From contig JAFRTJ010000026.1 of the NCBI GenBank assembly GCA_017427185.1, positions 1 through 57,973 on the forward strand: DNA of 57,973 bases, given 5' to 3'. Origin of the DNA: Bacteroidaceae bacterium (GTDB lineage: Bacteria > Bacteroidota > Bacteroidia > Bacteroidales > Bacteroidaceae). The translations under genes were made by a program, and so were the position numbers. This document shows positions 44,173 to 53,308 of this stretch, one piece after another. How positions within the stretch are numbered: the stretch's first letter is position 1; each line of letters begins with the position of its first letter. The notes under the pieces were generated by a model. The model did no database searches and had not been told where the DNA came from. It saw only the letters and a list, made by a program, of their open reading frames with translations.

Positions 44173-45012
44173 CTAATAAACCTGGTTTTCCAAGGAGTCC
44201 AATTCAATCTGATTCTCCTGTGCCACCACGCATACTTCTCTCAACCGTGACAGATCCGTACTCAATTGAACTTCCAACTGATAAGACAATCCGTCATCAG
44301 AATTATGAATCTGTGCAACTCTTCCAACAAAAATACCAGCAGGAAAAACATTACTGTAACCACTTGTTTCCACAATATCACCTACATGAAATTTGGCATG
44401 CCGAGGAATGTCATCAATATAAGCTTGCAGAGGGTTTCCACCACGCCATTTCAGATACCCAAAATAATCCGTGTCACGTAGGCGACAACTGATGCTGGAT
44501 TTGCTGTGCAAGATAGGCATTATCAAAGAGTAATGATTTGTCGTCTGGAAGACAATCCCTACGACACCTGTTCCACTGACAACTCCCATCTCTGGTTTCA
44601 CTCCATCCAATTCTCCCCGATTGATAGTCATGTAGTTGTCCTTGTCACGAATACTGTTGTTTATTATTTGGGCAGGTATCAAATGAACGTCCTGCAGAAA
44701 TTCTGCCAGAACTTTTTCTGTATAAGAGGAATCTTTTTTCAGCCGAGTCAACTCATCACGCATGACTTCCATATTGTACTGAAGGACCAAGTTCTCATGT
44801 GTCAACTTCTTATTGTTGTCTGCCAGATGAATATATTGAATAGCTTTTGCCTCCCAATCCAAAACCGTTCCCATCAAGGCATTGGCTTGTGTAAACCAAA
44901 CACTACCTTGGTAACGGTTGAACTGGAATAGCAAATACCCACAGGTAATCTCCAATATCAGGAAGACAAACCAATGGGCATTAGCACTTAGCCGATCAAA
45001 AAAATCTCTCAA
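44173..45012 (-). CDS. mreC: Rod shape-determining protein MreC, TTG start
   Basis: 279-residue periplasmic elongasome protein. A single membrane helix (about 13-33) is followed by a coiled coil (about 60-95; HENLVLQYNMEVMRDELTRL) and the beta-rich MreC core (NYMTINRGELDGVKPEMGVV, VGIVFQTTNHYSLIMPI, YSNVFPAGIFVGRVAQIH). No ATG is available: the frame upstream reaches a TGA within six codons and the next ATG is deep in the protein, so TTG at 45012 is the start. It lies 7 bp after mreB. Function is clear from sequence and position. Confidence 0.93.
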   Translation of the reverse strand: MRDFFDRLSANAHWFVFLILEITCGYLLFQFNRYQGSVWFTQANALMGTVLDWEAKAIQYIHLADNNKKLTHENLVLQYNMEVMRDELTRLKKDSSYTEKVLAEFLQDVHLIPAQIINNSIRDKDNYMTINRGELDGVKPEMGVVSGTGVVGIVFQTTNHYSLIMPILHSKSSISCRLRDTDYFGYLKWRGGNPLQAYIDDIPRHAKFHVGDIVETSGYSNVFPAGIFVGRVAQIHNSDDGLSYQLEVQLSTDLSRLREVCVVAQENQIELDSLENQVY

Positions 45013-45019
45013 CGCTTCC

Positions 45020-46039
45020 CTACATCAAGAAAGAGAAATTGTGAATATTCTTCAAAGCCACGCCTGTACCCTTAGCTACACTATGCAAGGGGTCTTCTGC
45101 CACATGGAATGGAATATTGATCTTATCAGTCAAACGCTTGGCAAGTCCACGCAAGAGAGCACCACCACCTGTCAGATAAATGCCGTTGTGGACGATGTCT
45201 GCATACAACTCTGGAGGCGTATCCTCCAAGGCGCTTAAAACGGCAGCCTCTATCTTTGCAATGGTTTTCTCCAGACAATGAGCTATCTCCTGATAACATA
45301 CAGGAACCTCCATAGGGAGAGCTGTGATACGGTTGGGACCATGCACAATATAATCTTCAGGTGCTTCTTCACCCAAATCTGTCAAGGCAGCACCAACATT
45401 GATCTTAATGCGCTCTGCCATACGCTCACTGACTTTCACATTATGCTGACGACTCATATACTCCTGAATGTCAGCGGTAAACTCATCACCAGCAATGCGC
45501 AGACTCTTGTCTGCAACAATACCTCCCAAAGAAATAACTGCTATCTCCGTGCTACCACCACCTATGTCAACAATCATGTTGCCTTCGGGAGCCAACACAT
45601 CCACTCCAATACCGATAGCTGCAGCCATTGGTTCATATATCAAATACACTTCACGTCCACCCGCATGTTCTGCACTATCACGTACAGCACGGAGTTCCAC
45701 CTCAGTACTTCCACTGGGTACTCCTATCACCATTTTCAAGCTGGGAGTAATCAAACGATTGCCAGAGTGAACCATCTTGATTAAACCACGCATCATCTGT
45801 TCACAGGCATTGAAATCAGCGATAACGCCATCTCGCAAAGGACGGATTGTACGAATATCCGGATTTGTCTTCTCATACATCATCTTGGCACGTTCGCCCA
45901 CAGCAATCATATGCTCTGTCTTACGATCCAAGGCTACTACACTAGGCTCGTCCACCACAATTTTACCCTCACATATAATGATGGTATTGGCGGTACCTAA
46001 GTCCATAGCAATTTCTTTATTTAGTGAAAACCACCCCAT
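45020..46039 (-). CDS. mreB: Rod shape-determining actin homologue MreB
   Basis: 339-residue actin-like ATPase that organises the elongasome under the inner membrane. Phosphate-binding IAMDLGTANTIIICEGK (about 9-25), DIGGGSTEIAVISLGG (about 158-173) and the adenosine-site IYLTGGGALLRGLAKRL (near the C-terminus) are typical MreB. Length is normal. The gene lies 50 bp after the IMP cyclohydrolase gene and 7 bp before mreC. Confidence 0.98.
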   Translation of the reverse strand: MGWFSLNKEIAMDLGTANTIIICEGKIVVDEPSVVALDRKTEHMIAVGERAKMMYEKTNPDIRTIRPLRDGVIADFNACEQMMRGLIKMVHSGNRLITPSLKMVIGVPSGSTEVELRAVRDSAEHAGGREVYLIYEPMAAAIGIGVDVLAPEGNMIVDIGGGSTEIAVISLGGIVADKSLRIAGDEFTADIQEYMSRQHNVKVSERMAERIKINVGAALTDLGEEAPEDYIVHGPNRITALPMEVPVCYQEIAHCLEKTIAKIEAAVLSALEDTPPELYADIVHNGIYLTGGGALLRGLAKRLTDKINIPFHVAEDPLHSVAKGTGVALKNIHNFSFLM

Positions 46040-46089
46040 TTGTTCAAATCTGTATCAAAAATTAATTAATTTACTTCACTCTCTTATCG

Positions 46090-46689
46090 TCATGAATTTT
46101 TCTCAAAATAGGAATGGATGGCAGTATCATAGTGACTGCTCACGCCAAATGCCTGAGAGGCGAACCAACGACGATCCTCAATGTCCGTCTCACCACCTTT
46201 TTTCTGCAACAATTCCAGCAAAGGCTTGTACTCTGCCTTCGAGGGAACGATGACCACATCCCGGAAGTTCTTGGCCCCAGCTCGAATCAGGCTGATGCCA
46301 CCAATATCTATCTTTTCAATGATATCTGCCTCACTGGCACCACTTGCTACAGTAGCTTCAAAAGGATACAAATCTACTATCACCAAATCTATTTCCGGTA
46401 TTTCATACTGCAACATCTGCTCCTGGTCGCCTGCCAATTCTCTTCTTCCGAGTATTCCACCAAAAATCTTGGGATGAAGGGTTTTCACGCGACCACCCAG
46501 AATACTGGGATAACTGGTCACATCCTCCACTTTTCTGCATGGGAATCCCAAAGACTCTATGAAACTTTGCGTACCTCCCGTACTCAGCAACTCTACCCCC
46601 AAAGCATTCAGGGTACGAAGAATCTCCTCCAATCCATCCTTATGGAAAACAGAGACTAACGCTCTTTTTATTTTTCTTGTTTCTGCCAT
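46090..46689 (-). CDS. purH: Stand-alone IMP cyclohydrolase (N-terminal half of PurH)
   Basis: 199-residue protein corresponding only to the MGS-like IMP cyclohydrolase domain of PurH, which closes FAICAR to IMP in the last step of purine synthesis. ALVSVFHKDGLEEI, LLSTGGTQSFIESLGF, VTSYPSILGGRVKTLHPKIF, VIVDLYPFE and IGGISLIRAGAKNFRDV are typical. It ends at SSHYDTAIHSYF, where bifunctional PurH (about 500 residues) continues into the AICAR formyltransferase domain. Only 50 bp separate it from mreB, so no remnant of the second domain remains. The formyltransferase must be encoded elsewhere. It is first in the mreBCD run. Confidence 0.93.
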   Translation of the reverse strand: MAETRKIKRALVSVFHKDGLEEILRTLNALGVELLSTGGTQSFIESLGFPCRKVEDVTSYPSILGGRVKTLHPKIFGGILGRRELAGDQEQMLQYEIPEIDLVIVDLYPFEATVASGASEADIIEKIDIGGISLIRAGAKNFRDVVIVPSKAEYKPLLELLQKKGGETDIEDRRWFASQAFGVSSHYDTAIHSYFEKNS

Positions 46690-46728
46690 ATTTTATATGA
46701 ATTAATTTAGTTTCATTCTTTTGACGTG

Positions 46729-46736
46729 CAAAATTA
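46729..46736 (-). promoter_or_regulatory. -7 box upstream of the purH-mre operon
   Basis: Minus-strand TAATTTTG fits TAnnTTTG, 40 bp before the ATG. No clear -33 TTG was seen at 19-21 bp. Confidence 0.5.
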
Positions 46737-46874
46737 CAATTTTTCCTTCACACGCACACTACGTATGACTGGGAATTTTACAGAAAACTTTGTTTTATGG
46801 ATTTATTTCTCCAAAATAACAGCACGTTTTTAGATATCAGTATAGCCTCACAATCCAACATTTGGTCATCTTCC

Positions 46875-46895
46875 AAAACTGATTTTGTCAGTTTT
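46875..46895 (-). terminator. Hairpin after the 46898-47572 gene
   Basis: AAAACTGA (46875-46882) and TCAGTTTT (46888-46895), a perfect 8-bp stem with a 5-nt loop, two bases past the stop. On the minus strand the stem ends in TTTT. Confidence 0.55.
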
Positions 46896-46897
46896 TT

Positions 46898-47572
46898 TCA
46901 GTCTCTTGCTCCACGAGCATGGACAGAAGCAGGAGATGCAGGAAAGGTTTCATAAGGAGGTAAGTGATAAAGCGGTTGATTAGTCACACTGATACCAATG
47001 CTCATACTGGCTTTTTCTCCTAATCGCATGTTGAATTCTCCGCCGACGGTGGTACTGGGATTACCCCATCCCAGCATGGGTGGAAACATTCCTTTCTGAC
47101 CACCCAAGACTCCAAAATCGTGCATCAAGAACCCGGTAACAGACATACGATTATTAATCTGATAATCAGCAAGTCCCACCACACCCATCGTATTGACCTG
47201 TTGCCCAAACATACGAAAGTTGGAGAAGTATCCTCCTACAGCTCCAGTCCATCTGCCATTCCTGCTCGTTGGTAAAACATACAGGCCTGCCAGATTGGTA
47301 AAAAACGAAGCTCCCTTCCATGGATTGTGCTTGCCGAAACCCACATTCACGCCTGCGCCAATCTGGCCATTAAGTCCTTGATGCAAATTCCAGGGACTTA
47401 GTCCGATACCACCCAGCCAAGGCATGGCCACAGGAACAGAACTCGGAGTCATAGATTCCTCCAAATCCAGATCTTCGGTCTGCAAGGAATCCTTTTCCTC
47501 TGTCTCCTGAGCCATCAATGGCAAAGAGAGGCAAACAAGCAAGAACCACAAAAATACTTTCACACGTTTCAT
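46898..47572 (-). CDS. Outer-membrane beta-barrel-like protein of unknown function
   Basis: 224-residue protein with a signal peptide (about 1-21; VCLSLPLMAQ). After an acidic linker, alternating beta-like stretches rich in Gly and aromatics follow (LHQGLNGQIGAGVNVGFGKH, WTGAVGGYFSNFRMFGQQV, SVTGFLMHDFGVLGGQ), consistent with a small outer-membrane barrel or surface-exposed protein. No specific family was recognised. A complete promoter ends only about 5 bp upstream of the ATG, implying a leaderless or nearly leaderless mRNA. It diverges from the fasciclin gene. Confidence 0.6.
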   Translation of the reverse strand: MKRVKVFLWFLLVCLSLPLMAQETEEKDSLQTEDLDLEESMTPSSVPVAMPWLGGIGLSPWNLHQGLNGQIGAGVNVGFGKHNPWKGASFFTNLAGLYVLPTSRNGRWTGAVGGYFSNFRMFGQQVNTMGVVGLADYQINNRMSVTGFLMHDFGVLGGQKGMFPPMLGWGNPSTTVGGEFNMRLGEKASMSIGISVTNQPLYHLPPYETFPASPASVHARGARD

Positions 47573-47576
47573 ACTG

Positions 47577-47607
47577 CAAAGTTATGAATTCTTCTTGATT
47601 TCATCAA
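47577..47607 (-). promoter_or_regulatory. Promoter abutting the start codon (leaderless?)
   Basis: Minus-strand TTG (47607-47605), 20 bp, TAACTTTG (47584-47577). The ATG begins at 47572, where transcription is expected to start. Confidence 0.75.
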
Positions 47608-47727
47608 ACATTTTAGATTTATTTAAGTTTGTAACTTATGCTCTTCTTATAATTCAAAGAAACAAGGTTGTTTTCAATTATTTTAACTCTATACGGGTCA
47701 TCGGGAAGAAAAAAAAAGGAATTTTCA

Positions 47728-47757
47728 TTGTTCTTTGAAAAAAATGGAGTATATTTG
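47728..47757 (+). promoter_or_regulatory. Promoter of the fasciclin lipoprotein gene
   Basis: TTG (47728-47730), 19 bp, TATATTTG (47750-47757), 45 bp upstream of the first ATG. Confidence 0.75.
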
Positions 47758-47802
47758 CACATTATTAACTAATAGAAACGCAAACTCTAATTGAACTTTT
47801 GA

Positions 47803-49929
47803 ATGAAATACACTACATTTAATACGATGAAACGAATAAAGTTATTTTTGTCCGTAGCAGTTTTGATATCCATTATTGGCTGCAAAGAAGAAGTCGACAC
47901 ATCTTCACGTTATGTCTTCAAGGAAGAGACCATCTCAAGTTATTTGGAGAAACATAGTCAATACAGCGAGTACTATGAGCTCATGGCACATGTTCCCGTA
48001 AGTCCAATGACAAAGACCAATGTGCGTCAGTTGATGAGTGCTCGTGGCAATTACACATGCTTCGCCCCCACCAACGACGCAATCAAAGCATACCTTGACT
48101 CATTGGTAAGCCAGGGAGTTATCACAGAGCCCACTTGGAGTTCCTTCCGTGACAGTGTCACCCTCGACTCTATCCGCAAGGTGATTGTCTACAACTCCAT
48201 CATCGACGGTGGTGATGAGATTTACTACGAGACAGCCTCATTCCCATACACACAGGATGCCGAGATTCCTCATCCCAATATGTACGACCGCAAGTTGAGT
48301 ATTCATTATTGCGCCAATCCCGATAGCATTCTGGTCAATGACTGCAGCATCAATGTCCGCAACCGCGACATCCCTGCCATCAATGGTGTAATACATGCAA
48401 TGGACCAGGTAATTGCGCCCAGCAACAACACGTTGGCCTATCTCCTCCAAAGTTATATCGACGAGAACAAGGAAGGATACCACGTAGCTGCCCTTTTGGC
48501 AAGATCCGTAGGTTTAATGGATTCATTGGACAGAGTCCGTGATGAAGCATACGAAACACTTTACCAGTCAGGTGCACTTCCTGAGCAGGAATCCAACAAT
48601 GGTGAAGTATTCTATACACCAGAGCATCGTTACTTTGGCTTTACATATTTTGCTGAGACCGATGAATTCTGGGCAAAAGAAATTGGCAAACCTGCCTTAG
48701 AGATTACAGTCAACGACGTTATCAACTACCTCGTGGAAAACAACATCTATCCAGATGCCGTGAACGACGAGAACTACAAGAACGAGAACAATCTGCTCAA
48801 CCAGTTTGTCACCTACCACTTCTTGCCCATGCGCTTGGCTACCGACCGTCTCGTTAATCACTACAATGAGAAAGGTTACAACACCAGCAACAAGACTCCT
48901 TCTGTTGCCATCATGGAGTATTATACCACCATGGGTAAACGTCGTCTGATAAAACTCTTCGAGAGTCGTGAGAGCAACGGTGTTTATATCAACCGTTTCC
49001 CCAACTTGAGCAACGGCCGACATGGCACTTACCACGAATTGAGTTGTGACCCCGACAAGGAAGGCATCTTGGTAGGGGCTCCCAATCTGGAAGGTGAAAA
49101 CAATGTCAGGAATGGCATCATCTATCCCCTCGACAAGTTGTTGACTTATTCGGATGGATCGCGCAACAGCCTGCAGCGAGAGCGTATCCGTTGGAACGTT
49201 ACTGCCATGTGGCCCGAATTCATGAGCAATGACATCCGTCTCTCCGATATTACTGATGCCCGTCACAAGAGCGTTTATATTCCAACTGACAACCAGTACA
49301 AATACTTGAATGATGTAGAAATACGCGATGAAACCCAGTTCTTCTACTGGACAGGCCGTGGCAACGGTTGGCAGAACATGCAGGGTGACGAGATGACCAT
49401 CCGTGGTTTGTTCGAGTGTACCATGCGACTCCCACCAGTACCTCGTCGTGGCACGTATGAACTCCGTTTCGCCATCCAGTGTGGTGGTAACATGCGTGGT
49501 ATGGTTCAGTTCTATTGGGGTAGCGATACCGACAAACTGGCTGCAATGGGTATTCCTATGGATCTCCGCCAGGGTACAGAATACCGCTACACAAAGGCAG
49601 GAAACATCCCCAGCGATATCGGCTATGCACCAGATTCTGAAGACGACGACTACAATGCAGAGGTCGACAAGCGTATGCGCAACAATGGTTTCATGAAGGG
49701 TTGCGAGCAGTATTGCGCTGGCGGTCCAGGTGCATCCTCCATGATGCGTGCATCCAACATCTGCGTTCGTCGTATCATCATCCGTGAGACCATGGATCCC
49801 GACGAGACCTACTACATCCGCTTCAAGACTGTAATGGACGATCCTACCCGTTACTTCTATATGGACTACATGGAGTATTGTGCCAAGGAAGTCTATGACA
49901 ACCCCAGTGAGCCTGAGGATATCTGGTAA
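47803..49929 (+). CDS. Fasciclin-domain surface lipoprotein
   Basis: 708-residue lipoprotein (lipobox IIGC, Cys at about residue 27 from the first ATG; ATG 47827, MKRIKLFLS, is an equally good start). Fasciclin repeats are visible: YTCFAPTNDAIKAYLDSL (about 83-100) with NGVIHAMDQVI (about 195-205), and a second, less typical copy around 290-460 ending NGIIYPLDKLLTY. The last about 220 residues (RRGTYELRFAIQCGGNMRG) form an unknown beta-rich domain. It resembles Bacteroidales fasciclin/DUF5108-type proteins found on the outer membrane. Adhesion or envelope function is inferred. It ends in a strong terminator. Confidence 0.8.
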   Translation: MKYTTFNTMKRIKLFLSVAVLISIIGCKEEVDTSSRYVFKEETISSYLEKHSQYSEYYELMAHVPVSPMTKTNVRQLMSARGNYTCFAPTNDAIKAYLDSLVSQGVITEPTWSSFRDSVTLDSIRKVIVYNSIIDGGDEIYYETASFPYTQDAEIPHPNMYDRKLSIHYCANPDSILVNDCSINVRNRDIPAINGVIHAMDQVIAPSNNTLAYLLQSYIDENKEGYHVAALLARSVGLMDSLDRVRDEAYETLYQSGALPEQESNNGEVFYTPEHRYFGFTYFAETDEFWAKEIGKPALEITVNDVINYLVENNIYPDAVNDENYKNENNLLNQFVTYHFLPMRLATDRLVNHYNEKGYNTSNKTPSVAIMEYYTTMGKRRLIKLFESRESNGVYINRFPNLSNGRHGTYHELSCDPDKEGILVGAPNLEGENNVRNGIIYPLDKLLTYSDGSRNSLQRERIRWNVTAMWPEFMSNDIRLSDITDARHKSVYIPTDNQYKYLNDVEIRDETQFFYWTGRGNGWQNMQGDEMTIRGLFECTMRLPPVPRRGTYELRFAIQCGGNMRGMVQFYWGSDTDKLAAMGIPMDLRQGTEYRYTKAGNIPSDIGYAPDSEDDDYNAEVDKRMRNNGFMKGCEQYCAGGPGASSMMRASNICVRRIIIRETMDPDETYYIRFKTVMDDPTRYFYMDYMEYCAKEVYDNPSEPEDIW

Positions 49930-49961
49930 ACAACGAGAAGATTCACAGGTACGGAAACTAC

Positions 49962-50005
49962 AGAGACTAGCACGCCAACTTTATGGCGTCTAGTCTCTCT
50001 CTATT
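49962..50005 (+). terminator. Terminator after the fasciclin gene
   Basis: AGAGACTAG (49962-49970) pairs with CTAGTCTCT (49990-49998), and inside it ACGCCA (49972-49977) with TGGCGT (49984-49989), one bulged C. CTCTATTTG follows. Confidence 0.75.
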
Positions 50006-50105
50006 TGTCAACAGACAACAACATACCTTATTTATATATAAAGAATCTTGTTTATATGAATGGGGACGAAAGTCTTCATACCAAGGAAATCATTAAACAA
50101 CAAGA

Positions 50106-52484
50106 ATGAACGTTAAGCAAATTCTATTCTTGGGAGTTTTCTCCCTGTTGGCTTCACCTGGGATGGCAGAAGACTACAGCACAGCCTCCCCCAGCGGTAA
50201 TCTCCAACTGACCGTCCATCTTGCAGATGGCCAACTGAGTTATACCGTCAAGAACAGCGAGCATACGCTGGTCGAGGATTCCCCGTTGGGAATTGTCACC
50301 ACGGTTACCGACCTAAGCCAAAAACTCACGTATGTTACGCATTCCGTCACCGAAATCAATGACACGTATACCCTCCCTGTTGGAAAGCGTTCCACCTACG
50401 CGGACCACTGCAACGCCCTTTCGCTGACAGTCCAGAACCCCAGCAAATGGAAAAGTACAGTTCAATTCCGTGTCTACGACGATGGCTTTGCCTTCCGCTA
50501 TGTCATCCCGCGCCAGCACAATCGTTCTCAACTCACGGTCAAGGAGGAGAAAAGTCGCATTAAGGTCAGCGACTTCAGTTACTGCATAGCATGCCAGTTC
50601 ATCGACAACAAGCAGAGCCCCAACTATCCCTATGAAGGTCTCTACAAGAGATACACTTGGGACCAGCTGAACTCGTTGAGCGACAAGCGTTTGAATGCGC
50701 CTGCCCTTATTTCCAACGGCAAGGACTACTTGCTGCTTAGTGAGGCAGCCAACGTTGGAACCTATTGCGCTGCCCTGCTCAAAGCAGAAAGCGACACGGG
50801 AACCTTCTCGTTCAGTCCGACGGGAAACCAGAAGGATTATGCCGAGGACAAGGATCAAGTGGTCACCGTCGACTCCCCTGCCTGTACACCTTGGCGCATG
50901 GCCATCATGGGGAGCCTGGCTACGGTCTTCGAGTCCATCATGACTGAGAACCTCAATGCACCCACGGAATTGACCAGCACCGCTTGGATCAAACCAGGCC
51001 GTTCAGCTTGGTACTGGGGAGGTTCAGACGGAAACAACAAAGAAATTCGCGAGGATGTCTACGGAGGATTGGAGGCTGCTGAGAAACGTTTTGCAGACTT
51101 CGCTGCCGAAATGGGATATGAATATACGCTGGTCGATGGAGGATGGAACAGTTCCTGGGTAGAAAACGTTATCCGTCATGCCAACGAAAAGGGAGTCAAC
51201 GTGCTCCTTTGGGCAACTGCACGCCTTTCCGACAACACTGCATTCTCCAACGCTACGATGGAAGCCACCCTCCAGAAATGGAAGCAATGGGGCGTCAAGG
51301 GCATCAAGATTGATTTCTGGGAAGATGACTCCAAGGAGACAATGCAGCGTATGGAGAATCTGTTCAAGATAGCAGCCAAATACGAGATGCTGGTCAATTT
51401 CCACGGATGCACCCGTCCCTCAGGTCTCCGGCGCACCTATCCCCATCTGATGACCCAGGAAGCCATCTATGGAGGTGAGTGCAATTTCTGGGCATACAAG
51501 AATGTCACAGCAGACCATCATATCAATCTCTTCTTCACGCGCAACGTGGTGGGAGCAGCCGACTATACTCCTGGAGACTTTGCCCGTTTCCATGGGCAGC
51601 TGCTTACCAACGTCTCTCAAGGACAGCGGTTAGGTTTGCTCACGGCATTCGAGAGTGGTATCGTCCACATTTCCGAGAACCCAGAAAACCTGCAGTATTT
51701 CTTGGGACGCGACATCATGAAGCGTATCCCTACGGCATGGGACGACAGCAAACTGCTCGAGGGAAGCTTGGATCCCAAGTTTGCCACCATTGCCCGTCGT
51801 CATGCTGACGATTGGTGGATAGCTGGTGCGACGGTGGATGCACGCACGAGTCGCTTCTCCTTGGATTTCCTCGACGAGAAGCGCCAGTACACAGCATACA
51901 TCTATCGCGATGGAGCAGTCCGCACTGAACTGAAGTTCACTAAGATGGCTGTCACTAAGGGACAGCGTCTCACCATTCCTGAGATCAGTGCTGGAGGTTT
52001 CCTTGTTCAGATCTCACCCGATGCCAATCTTCCTGTCCCCCAGACTTACACCACCTACGAGGCGGAATCTTCCCGCAACACACTTTCTTCAGGCGTTACG
52101 GTCGAGACAGCCGATGCCATCCATGCCTCAGGAGGCAAACAGGTACAGTATCTGGGCCTCGGACGTTCCCTGACTTGGAACGGCATCAGTGCCGACAAGA
52201 CAGGTCCTCATCTCCTCACGCTCTACTACGCTACCGTTGACAACCGTCATGCCCGCCTTCTCGTCAACGGAAAAGTGGTTCAGGAGGACGTCCTCTTCTA
52301 CGGCAACTCCTTCCTGACTAACACCTATGGCCCTGAAGGCATGAGTTGGAAGATGATTCCCGTTGAGCTAAAAGAGGGAAATGACAACACCATCACCATA
52401 CAGAGTTTCGATGACAGTTGGGCTCCCAACTTCGATCGTCTCACCATTCAGGAAATGTCTACATTCAATATGGCAAGAAAATGA
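50106..52484 (+). CDS. Glycoside hydrolase family 97 (retaining type) with C-terminal CBM-like domain
   Basis: 792-residue secreted enzyme; the signal peptide ends near residue 21. An N-terminal beta-sandwich (about 25-285) is followed by the catalytic barrel (about 290-560; YTLVDGGWNSSWVENVIRHA, VKGIKIDFWEDDS, NFHGCTRPSG, MTQEAIYGGECNFW). D403 in KIDFWED fits the nucleophile of the retaining GH97 subgroup (alpha-galactosidase-like) and E452 the acid/base. The inverting SusB type lacks that Asp, so an alpha-galactosidase or similar activity is favoured over SusB alpha-glucosidase. A carbohydrate-binding-like domain (about 645-790; TTYEAESSRNTLSSG...IQSFDDSWAPNFDRLTIQ) ends the protein. The stop overlaps the next start as ATGA. 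Confidence 0.9.
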   Translation: MNVKQILFLGVFSLLASPGMAEDYSTASPSGNLQLTVHLADGQLSYTVKNSEHTLVEDSPLGIVTTVTDLSQKLTYVTHSVTEINDTYTLPVGKRSTYADHCNALSLTVQNPSKWKSTVQFRVYDDGFAFRYVIPRQHNRSQLTVKEEKSRIKVSDFSYCIACQFIDNKQSPNYPYEGLYKRYTWDQLNSLSDKRLNAPALISNGKDYLLLSEAANVGTYCAALLKAESDTGTFSFSPTGNQKDYAEDKDQVVTVDSPACTPWRMAIMGSLATVFESIMTENLNAPTELTSTAWIKPGRSAWYWGGSDGNNKEIREDVYGGLEAAEKRFADFAAEMGYEYTLVDGGWNSSWVENVIRHANEKGVNVLLWATARLSDNTAFSNATMEATLQKWKQWGVKGIKIDFWEDDSKETMQRMENLFKIAAKYEMLVNFHGCTRPSGLRRTYPHLMTQEAIYGGECNFWAYKNVTADHHINLFFTRNVVGAADYTPGDFARFHGQLLTNVSQGQRLGLLTAFESGIVHISENPENLQYFLGRDIMKRIPTAWDDSKLLEGSLDPKFATIARRHADDWWIAGATVDARTSRFSLDFLDEKRQYTAYIYRDGAVRTELKFTKMAVTKGQRLTIPEISAGGFLVQISPDANLPVPQTYTTYEAESSRNTLSSGVTVETADAIHASGGKQVQYLGLGRSLTWNGISADKTGPHLLTLYYATVDNRHARLLVNGKVVQEDVLFYGNSFLTNTYGPEGMSWKMIPVELKEGNDNTITIQSFDDSWAPNFDRLTIQEMSTFNMARK

Positions 52485-53305
52485 AAAGAACTTTGTTTTT
52501 CAGCCTCACCGCTCTCTGCTGTGCATCCTCTGTGTTGGCACAGTCTCAGGCTATCCGCGCCTTTTCCCATCGTGGAGGTCGCATGGAGCGCGACGAGAAC
52601 ACTCTAGAGGCTTTTCAAGAGAGTTGGGATGGAGGTTACACTGGTTTCGAGACCGATATCCGCATGACAACCGATGGTGTCTGCTACATTATCCACGACG
52701 AGACCCTCGAGCGTACCAGCAATGGCAAAGGCAATCTGGAGAAGATGACCTCCGCCGAGATTGATGTGCTGCGCACCAAGAAAGGGCATCGCATCCTGCG
52801 ACTGGATGACTTGGTTCAGTTCTTCAATGGCAAGGACAGTCTCTATGTGGAATGGGAACTGAAATCACGCGTGGAAGGCCTTGGCTCTCAGGAACGTTTC
52901 GAGGAATACGTTGAGAAAGTCTACCAAGCTGCCATGAGTGTCAAGACGAAAGGCAGTATGATGGTCTTCACTTCCAGCGACTATCGTGGCTTGCGCTATC
53001 TCCAGACGCATCATCCTGAGGCAGAGCTATTGCTCATTATCGGCAAACCCCTCAACGACGAGACCATCGCCATGGCTCAACTGGTGGGCATCAAGACCCT
53101 TGGTTGTACCATGCCGGGCACCAGCCGTGCAATGGTGGAGAAAGCTCACAAGGCAGGCATCACCGTCAGCCTATGGCCTGGGCAGAGCATCGAGGACTTC
53201 ATGCTGGGAGCCTATCTGGGAGCCGACCGCATGTGTACCGATGTGCCCCTTACCGTCAAGGCATGGGTGGAAAAGAATGCTCCTTGGCTTAATGTGAAAT
53301 ATTAG
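52481..53305 (+). CDS. Glycerophosphodiester phosphodiesterase family protein
   Basis: 274-residue GDPD-type enzyme with a signal peptide (MKRTLFFSLTALCCASSVLA). The catalytic HRGG and nearby ENT (AFSHRGGRMERDENTLEAF) and the metal-binding ETDIRMTTDGVCYIIHDETLERTSNGKG (written here in pieces around residues 50-75) give His, Glu and Asp ligands. The barrel ends with LGADRMCTDVPLTVKAW. It may release glycerol-3-phosphate from glycerophosphodiesters in the periplasm. The start chosen is the ATG overlapping the GH97 stop (ATGA); an upstream ATG at 52418 lies inside GH97 and lacks a signal peptide. Likely co-transcribed with GH97 and the PHP gene. Confidence 0.9.
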   Translation: MKRTLFFSLTALCCASSVLAQSQAIRAFSHRGGRMERDENTLEAFQESWDGGYTGFETDIRMTTDGVCYIIHDETLERTSNGKGNLEKMTSAEIDVLRTKKGHRILRLDDLVQFFNGKDSLYVEWELKSRVEGLGSQERFEEYVEKVYQAAMSVKTKGSMMVFTSSDYRGLRYLQTHHPEAELLLIIGKPLNDETIAMAQLVGIKTLGCTMPGTSRAMVEKAHKAGITVSLWPGQSIEDFMLGAYLGADRMCTDVPLTVKAWVEKNAPWLNVKY

Positions 53306-53308
53306 TAC

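Noticed and set aside
48426..48435. Single CAACACGTTG inside the fasciclin gene, and one at 16090-16099 in the M60 gene
   Set aside because: They are isolated, without a second unit at 22 bp, and encode ordinary Asn-Thr-Leu codons.
52418..52480. Upstream start for the glycerophosphodiesterase
   Set aside because: It lies inside the GH97 gene and puts non-signal residues before a clear signal peptide starting at 52481.
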